A DNA stretch of 64,000 nt from Gammaproteobacteria bacterium (GTDB lineage: Bacteria > Pseudomonadota > Gammaproteobacteria > Ga0077554 > Ga007554). The stretch is from positions 1-64,000 of the forward strand of contig JAKFXX010000021.1 in the NCBI GenBank assembly GCA_021731145.1. The letters are read 5' to 3'. Both the position numbers and the translations under genes were made by a program. Under the pieces are notes generated by a model. That model was given only the letters and a program-made list of their open reading frames with translations, was not told the origin of the DNA and ran no database searches. The stretch's first letter is position 1; each line of letters opens with the position of its first letter. Positions 59,362 to 64,000 of this stretch are shown in pieces.

Positions 59362-60207
59362 TCAAGATTCGCGCCGGTTAATGGGATAGTCGCCCGTCTT
59401 GCCCTTGAACGGCAGAGCCAGCATCCATGGCAAGGTAAGCCGCTTCGGATCGCGGAACTGCTTGAGCCCAATGGTCATGCCCTCATGCCCTTGCTCCGGC
59501 TGGGCGCGATAGGTGCCGCATAGCCTATCCCACCAAGGCAGGTTAAAACCGAAGTTGCTGTTGGTTTCGCGCGCGATCACTGAGTGATGCACGCGGTGCA
59601 TGTCCGGCGTCACCACGAAAAGCCGCAGCACCCGGTCCATGGACGCAGGGATGCGCAGGTTGCCATGATTAAACATTGCCGTGGCATTCAACAGCACCTC
59701 GAAAATCAGCACGGCCAGCGCGGGAGGCCCGAGAACGCTCACCGCAGCCAATTTGATCAACATCGACAGAATGATCTCGATGGGGTGAAAGCGTGCGCCA
59801 GTGGTCACATCATAATCCAGGTCGGCATGGTGCATCATGTGCAGGCGCCACAGCAGTGGAACGGCATGAAACATTACATGCTGAATATAAATAACGAAAT
59901 CCAGCACCACCACGGCTACCACCACCGCCAGCCAGTAAGGCATCTCAATATTATTCAACAACCCCCAGCCGCGTTCTTCGGCCAGCAATGCCATACCCAC
60001 CGCCGCCACAGGGAACAGCGCGCGCACCGTCAGTGTGTTAAGAAATACAATACCCAGATTGCTAAACCAGCGCACGCCCTTGGGGGTGCTCAGGGTGCGG
60101 CGTGGCGCCAGCATCTCACCCACGGCCACCAGGATGAAAATCCCCAGAAAAACGCCTAGCCGTATGGCCGCCTCATGGCTCATGACGAATTCATTCATAT
60201 TCCGCAT
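59362..60207 (-). CDS. sterol desaturase/fatty acid hydroxylase-family membrane protein
   Basis: The 281-residue membrane protein has four to five hydrophobic helices and the histidine clusters of the non-heme di-iron superfamily: QHVMFHAVPLLWRLHMMHHA and HRVHHS near the C-terminus. It probably hydroxylates or desaturates a lipid. The substrate is unknown. The start used is 60207; ATG 60198 is also possible. Confidence 0.92.
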   Translation of the reverse strand: MRNMNEFVMSHEAAIRLGVFLGIFILVAVGEMLAPRRTLSTPKGVRWFSNLGIVFLNTLTVRALFPVAAVGMALLAEERGWGLLNNIEMPYWLAVVVAVVVLDFVIYIQHVMFHAVPLLWRLHMMHHADLDYDVTTGARFHPIEIILSMLIKLAAVSVLGPPALAVLIFEVLLNATAMFNHGNLRIPASMDRVLRLFVVTPDMHRVHHSVIARETNSNFGFNLPWWDRLCGTYRAQPEQGHEGMTIGLKQFRDPKRLTLPWMLALPFKGKTGDYPINRRES

Positions 60208-60392
60208 TCCATTTGGATCACATTCAGCCTTTCGGAGTAACGTTATTCTATCGGGTTACCGGCCCTATGTCCGGCAGGTTCGGGCTATTTGGCGTAATCT
60301 TCGCACTGAAAGATAGCGGTGCAGCGCGGGTTTGAATAAACTACTCACCACTACACTTTAAGAAAGCCTACTCGTACCCGTAACATTATCAC

Positions 60393-60434
60393 CTCATTGC
60401 CACCTTTACGGTGGTTACGGTGAAGGGGCACAAT
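60393..60434 (-). repeat. CCGTAACCACCGTAAAGG dispersed repeat before recN
   Basis: The reverse complement gives GCATTGTGCCCCTTCACCGT, then AACCACCGTAAAGGTGGCAA. It ends 6 nt before the recN ATG. Its AAGGGG could act as a distant ribosome-binding site. Confidence 0.7.
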
Positions 60435-60440
60435 GCAACC

Positions 60441-62171
60441 ATGCTGACACACATCGAAATTCGTGACTTCACCATCATCGACCACCTTGACCTGGAGCTG
60501 AACCCCTGTATGACGGTGCTCACCGGAGAGACCGGAGCGGGCAAGTCCATTCTGGTGGATGCTCTCGGCCTGGTGCTGGGCGACCGCGCCGACAGCGGCG
60601 TAGTCCGTCATGGCTGCGAGCGCACCGAGATCAATGCGGCGTTTGATGTGAGTGGCATGGCTGCGGCCCAGGCGTGGCTTGCGGAACACGAACTGGATGC
60701 GGACGGCGAATGCCTGCTGCGCCGCACCATCTCCGCCGAAGGACGTTCCAAGGGCTACATCAATGGTCGCACCGTTCCCCTGCAGATGCTTCAGGAGCTG
60801 GGGGAAAAGCTGGTGGATATTCATGGCCAGAATGAACACCAGTCACTATTAAAAAGCGATGTACAGCGCCAGTTACTGGATGATTATGCGGGGCACACCG
60901 CACTGCTCGCCGGCCTCGAAAAAACCTACAAACAGTGGAAGGCGTCAGGTGCGGAGCTGGAGACATTGCGCCGCGCCGCGCATGACCGTGAATCGCGTCT
61001 GGAACTGCTGCGCTATCAGGCGGGCGAGCTGGAGGCGCTGGAACTGGGCGAGCAGGAAGTCGGCGCGCTTGAGGAAGAACATGCGCGGCTGGCCAATGCC
61101 GGGCGCCTGCTGGAAACCTGCCAGTCCGCGCTGCACAGCCTCTACGAAAGCGACGAGGGTGCGGTGCTCACCCTCCTTGACAAGGTGCTGGGCGAAGTCG
61201 AGCAGTTGCGCGCCATCGACAACCGCCTCGCCGCCGCTTGCGACCTGCTCAACAATGCAGTCATCCAGACCGGCGAATGCGCAAACGAGCTGCGCCATTA
61301 CCGCGAAAGCCTGGAGCTCGACCCGGAACGCCTGCAATGGATAGAGCAACGCCTTGATACGATACATCAACTGGCACGCAAGCACCGCGTCCCGCCCGGC
61401 GAGCTGCCCGCCCTGCTGACGCGTTTGAGCGACGAACTGGCGGCGATAGAACACAGCGGCGCGCGCCTTGGACAGTTGCAAAACGATCTTGACCAGATTG
61501 CCCTCGCCTATCGCGAACAGGCGCGCGCTTTGGGTGAAGGCCGCAGCCGCGCTGCGGGCAACCTGGCCGGACGGGTGACCACCGCCATGCAGCCGCTGGG
61601 CCTGCCAAATGCGCGCTTTGAAATCGCGCTGCACCCGCTGGATGATGAGCGCTTTTCACCCACAGGCATGGAGCGCATGGAGTTTCTGGTCAGCACCAAT
61701 CCTGGCCAGCCCGTGAAACCGTTGCACAAGGTAGCATCAGGCGGCGAGCTGTCGCGCATCAGTCTTGCCATCCAGGTGATCACTGCCCACAGCAGCCACA
61801 TTCCGACACTGATCTTCGATGAAGTGGACACCGGTATCGGCGGTGGCGTAGCGGAGACCGTCGGCCGACAACTGCGCGCACTGGGCGAATCCCACCAGGT
61901 GCTGTGCGTCACTCATCTGCCCCAGGTCGCTGCGCTCGGCCACCATCACCTTTATGTCAGCAAACAGACTCAACCCAACAGCACCACCACCGGCATCCGC
62001 AGGCTGGATGACAACGCACGCAACGAAGAAATCGCCCGCATGCTGGGCGGCGTGGAAATCACTGAGCAAACGCGGGCGCATGCACGGGAGATGATTGGAC
62101 GGGCGGGCGCAAGCGAAAAAACACCCGGCCCGGCAGGCCCCAAGACCCGCCGGAGAACAGGCTCAGCGTAA
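60441..62171 (+). CDS. recN: DNA repair protein RecN
   Basis: RecN is an SMC-like ATPase in double-strand break repair. The start is at ATG 60441 (MLTHIEIRDFTIIDHLDLEL); an upstream in-frame GTG lies in a repeat. The 576-residue protein has Walker A GETGAGKS (29-36), a coiled-coil middle, signature ASGGELSRISLA and Walker B LIFDEVDTGIGG. I see no LexA box in the upstream 230 nt, which is unusual for recN. Confidence 0.96.
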   Translation: MLTHIEIRDFTIIDHLDLELNPCMTVLTGETGAGKSILVDALGLVLGDRADSGVVRHGCERTEINAAFDVSGMAAAQAWLAEHELDADGECLLRRTISAEGRSKGYINGRTVPLQMLQELGEKLVDIHGQNEHQSLLKSDVQRQLLDDYAGHTALLAGLEKTYKQWKASGAELETLRRAAHDRESRLELLRYQAGELEALELGEQEVGALEEEHARLANAGRLLETCQSALHSLYESDEGAVLTLLDKVLGEVEQLRAIDNRLAAACDLLNNAVIQTGECANELRHYRESLELDPERLQWIEQRLDTIHQLARKHRVPPGELPALLTRLSDELAAIEHSGARLGQLQNDLDQIALAYREQARALGEGRSRAAGNLAGRVTTAMQPLGLPNARFEIALHPLDDERFSPTGMERMEFLVSTNPGQPVKPLHKVASGGELSRISLAIQVITAHSSHIPTLIFDEVDTGIGGGVAETVGRQLRALGESHQVLCVTHLPQVAALGHHHLYVSKQTQPNSTTTGIRRLDDNARNEEIARMLGGVEITEQTRAHAREMIGRAGASEKTPGPAGPKTRRRTGSA

Positions 62172-62584
62172 AGCTCTGATACTTTTACGATAAAGTAACC
62201 TCAAAGAGTCTACTGTCCATGTAAACCCCGGCGCCAGCCAGGGAAAGTGACGCGTAAGCGAGTGCAGGCTGGCAACCCCCGGATAGCCACCGTGATCACG
62301 GTGATAAGCCCGGGCGTAGACAAAACACAAGGCCAACCGATCAACGGCGGCATTGTGGTAGCCATGACGCCCCGCGCAGTAGCGTGTCGTGGCGGACGCA
62401 CATTGTCCCCTTTACGGTGGTTACGGGGAGGCCTGTCCGGGCCGCCGGAGGCACTTGTGCCCTTTGGGTATACTTGTCGCCGAGCGCAGTCATTTTGGGG
62501 ACTTGGATGTCCCAAAATGTATAGCGAGCACTGCGACACTATCAGAGTGTTCCAGGATGGAATTATTCAGAGCCTGCTTAACCA
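62172..62584 (+). other. 413 nt gap after recN with dispersed element copy B
   Basis: Non-coding. It contains CACCGTGATCACGGTG near 62289, then element copy B (62401-62544). No promoter or gene is evident in the first 220 nt. Confidence 0.65.
62401..62544 (-). repeat. dispersed structured element, copy B
   Basis: This is the inverted counterpart of copy A (18864-19030), about 95% identical over 126 nt by eye. It has the same hairpin and GGCACTTGTGCC palindrome and the terminal CCGTAACCACCGTAAAGG unit. Confidence 0.85.
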
Positions 62585-62903
62585 GAATGGCACTGACTTA
62601 AGGTTCTACGGATGACCATGAATTGCAATCTGTGCTCGCGCCTGAGCACGAGGAACTTTCAGCCACGGGTAAGGTTTGGGTCTACGTTTGCGCGCTCTGG
62701 GTTCGATTCGTCCCGGTCGGCAGCCGACTCGCACCTGCGCGATCCCCACTCCGTCCACATCTGCACGGTGTGCTTGAAACTCACTGACGTGGATGCACTG
62801 CGGCGTTCATGGCGGCCTGCGCCATGAACAGGCGGATCACGTTATAGGCGAGCAAGCGGACCCATGCCTCTTTCTCGTTCAGCGGCTTAAGTCAGTGCCA
62901 TTC
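62585..62903 (-). mobile_element. internally deleted IS4-family element
   Basis: Perfect 18 nt terminal inverted repeats GAATGGCACTGACTTAAG (62585-62602) and CTTAAGTCAGTGCCATTC (62886-62903) bound 319 nt. On the minus strand the interior encodes the C-terminal part of an IS4-type transposase in broken frames: LNEKEAWVRLLAYNVIRLF, VSFKHTVQMWTEWG and RVGCRPGRIEPRARKRRPKP, ending IHGHP-stop. The N-terminal two-thirds and a small internal segment are lost. No target duplication is obvious. Confidence 0.88.
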
Positions 62904-63055
62904 GCATCAAAGTGTTTATACCTAAAGAGTATCAGCCTTTTTTAGACGGTGTTGTGGTGGGATGTGAAGACAGCCTGATGCACACCACCCTGACTTTTGC
63001 CAACCCCAACGCAGCGGCGAGCTGCGGCTGCGGCACCTCCTTTGCGCCGCAATAG
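62903..63055 (+). pseudogene. 5'-truncated A-type Fe-S carrier (IscA/ErpA-like) gene
   Basis: The frame directly after the IS4 remnant reads RIKVFIPKEYQPFLDGVVVG to FANPNAAASCGCGTSFAPQ-stop (63053-63055). The CGCGxxF ending and preceding NPN are diagnostic of A-type carriers, which deliver Fe-S clusters. About the first 55-60 residues, including the first conserved Cys, are missing. The 5' part is not found on the other side of the element, so sequence was deleted as well as interrupted. Confidence 0.85.
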
Positions 63056-63134
63056 AGAACACAACGAACAATTTAACAATTCATGACGCAGGGCCGATAT
63101 ACATAGGCTGATCTCCCACAGGAAAGCAAACACT

Positions 63135-64000
63135 ATGAAAGCGGAAACCTCGGCCCGCACCCTGGTCGAAAACATCATCCTGCCGCCGGCCACAGCGGCT
63201 GACGCCGGGTCACTGAGTGCCGAGATACGCACCCTGATGGCCGGCACCCATGCCTTCTTTGAACGGCATGCTGAAGATCCGGACCTGCTGCAGCTGTTGC
63301 GGCTGTCCAACCTCAATCAGCAACAACTCGAACACGCCTTCCTGGCATGGCGGGCGGTGTTCGATGCCGTGCGCGATCCGATCTTCGTTCATGACGCCGA
63401 GTTCCGGCTGACGCGCATCAACCAGGCCTATGCCGAGATGGCAGGCATGCCCATCAAGGCCGCACTGGGCAAACGCTACTGGGAAGTCTTCCCGAAGATG
63501 GACGGCCCAAGCAAGGGTTGCGAGATCATTGATAATATCCCAGCCGCCAAAGGCGCTGAATGTGATGAGATCGTGCTGGAGGATGGCCGGATATTTCAGT
63601 CCCGCGCGTTTGTGATGCAGGACACGCAGGGCAGGTTCATGCAAGTCGTCCAGATCCTGCGCGATGTGACACACCAGAAACACATTCTGGCGGCGCTCAG
63701 GGAAAGTGAAGAAAAACTGCGGATCATATCCGACTTCGCCCAGGACGCCATCATCATGCTCGATGATGAGGGCATGATCCAGTTCTGGAATCCGGCGGCG
63801 GAGAGAATCTATGGCTATCCAGCCTCGGATATCCTGGGAAAACCGCTGCATGAACTGCTCGTCGATACAGAGCAACTATCGCTATTCAGACAGGGGCTGT
63901 CAGAGTTCAAAAACACTGGCAAAGGCCCCATCATCGGCAAGGTCGTCAAGCTTGCTGGCCGGAGAAAGGACGGAAGCACCATTGTCTCCGAGCACTCGAT
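63135..64000 (+). CDS. PAS-domain sensor/signalling protein, 3' end outside window
   Basis: ATG 63135 has AGGAA 10 nt upstream. The 288 visible codons give an N-terminal helical region (1-70) and a first PAS domain (about 72-180: FDAVRDPIFVHDAEFRLTRI, MAGMPIKAALGKRYWEVFP). A second PAS domain begins about 195 (LRIISDFAQDAIIMLDDEG, FWNPAAERIYGY). The output domain (kinase, GGDEF or EAL) lies beyond the edge. It is soluble as far as visible. Confidence 0.85.
   Translation, partial: MKAETSARTLVENIILPPATAADAGSLSAEIRTLMAGTHAFFERHAEDPDLLQLLRLSNLNQQQLEHAFLAWRAVFDAVRDPIFVHDAEFRLTRINQAYAEMAGMPIKAALGKRYWEVFPKMDGPSKGCEIIDNIPAAKGAECDEIVLEDGRIFQSRAFVMQDTQGRFMQVVQILRDVTHQKHILAALRESEEKLRIISDFAQDAIIMLDDEGMIQFWNPAAERIYGYPASDILGKPLHELLVDTEQLSLFRQGLSEFKNTGKGPIIGKVVKLAGRRKDGSTIVSEHS

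Noticed and set aside
60208-60440. LexA box upstream of recN
   Set aside because: No CTG-N10-CAG with acceptable spacing was seen in the intergenic region.
62612-62827. 71-residue plus-strand frame near 62.6 kb
   Set aside because: It is the complementary strand of the IS4 transposase remnant, whose minus-strand translation is clearly transposase-like.

Overview
The window looks like chromosome from a gammaproteobacterium. The gene order pyrG-kdsA-eno-ftsB-ispD-ispF-truD, the block yciO-M50 protease-trpS-scpA-scpB-rluB, yciB-yciI-bolA, and a tesA gene divergent from a YbbA/YbbP-type ABC pair are arrangements typical of that class. An XrtA/PEP-CTERM exopolysaccharide cluster, and leuA linked to pssA and ilvBNC, point to an environmental (sulfur-oxidiser or methylotroph-like) lineage rather than an enteric one. 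This placement is inference from gene order and protein type. I saw no tRNA, rRNA, CRISPR array or prophage.

Layout. 1-5.5 kb (minus): export end of an XrtA-linked exopolysaccharide cluster (outer-membrane export lipoprotein, Wzz-like chain-length protein, tyrosine autokinase, outer-membrane barrel, ATPase running off the left edge). 5.7-7.8 kb (plus): bioA-rsmE. 7.8-11 kb (minus): lipoprotein cytochrome c, an unknown lipoprotein, and a LemA/TPM-domain module. 11-17.5 kb (minus): the pyrG-to-truD block. 17.7-19.2 kb: a lone TfpX/TfpZ-type pilin accessory gene and a 600 bp repeat-rich gap. 19.2-22.9 kb: tesA and the ABC pair, with overlapping start codons. 23-30.4 kb (minus): ilvB-ilvN-ilvC-pssA-leuA-UDG-rimI, branched-chain amino acid synthesis with a candidate attenuator before ilvB and a possible structured RNA before leuA. 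30.5-32.7 kb (minus): a dienelactone-hydrolase relative, then yciB-yciI-bolA, with a MITE-like palindrome between. 32.9-38.9 kb (plus): yciO, M50 protease, trpS, scpA, scpB, rluB and an endonuclease III-like gene.

38.9-46.3 kb (minus) is the least ordinary part. A tightly coupled four-gene operon (P-loop protein, ABC exporter, secreted alpha/beta hydrolase, porin) lies directly downstream of a DUF6502-DUF5666 pair. Both transcription units begin with the same promoter layout, TTGACA-N10-ATGGGAATAA, which suggests one small regulon of unknown function.

46.4-60.2 kb: ettA, a calcium/cation antiporter, def, an ArsC/Spx-like gene, a VOC gene broken by one amber codon, dapE, a PilZ protein, a methyltransferase, an unknown membrane protein, envelope hydrolases and transpeptidase, an M48 protease, an AIM24-like protein, gltX and a sterol-desaturase-like protein. 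60.4-64 kb: recN, a repeat copy, an internally deleted IS4-type element that has cut the 5' end off an A-type Fe-S carrier gene, and the start of a PAS-domain sensor gene that runs off the right edge.

Several families of short palindromic or dispersed repeats sit between genes. Two of them supply the stop codons of kdsA and gltX, and one is translated inside a uracil-DNA glycosylase.
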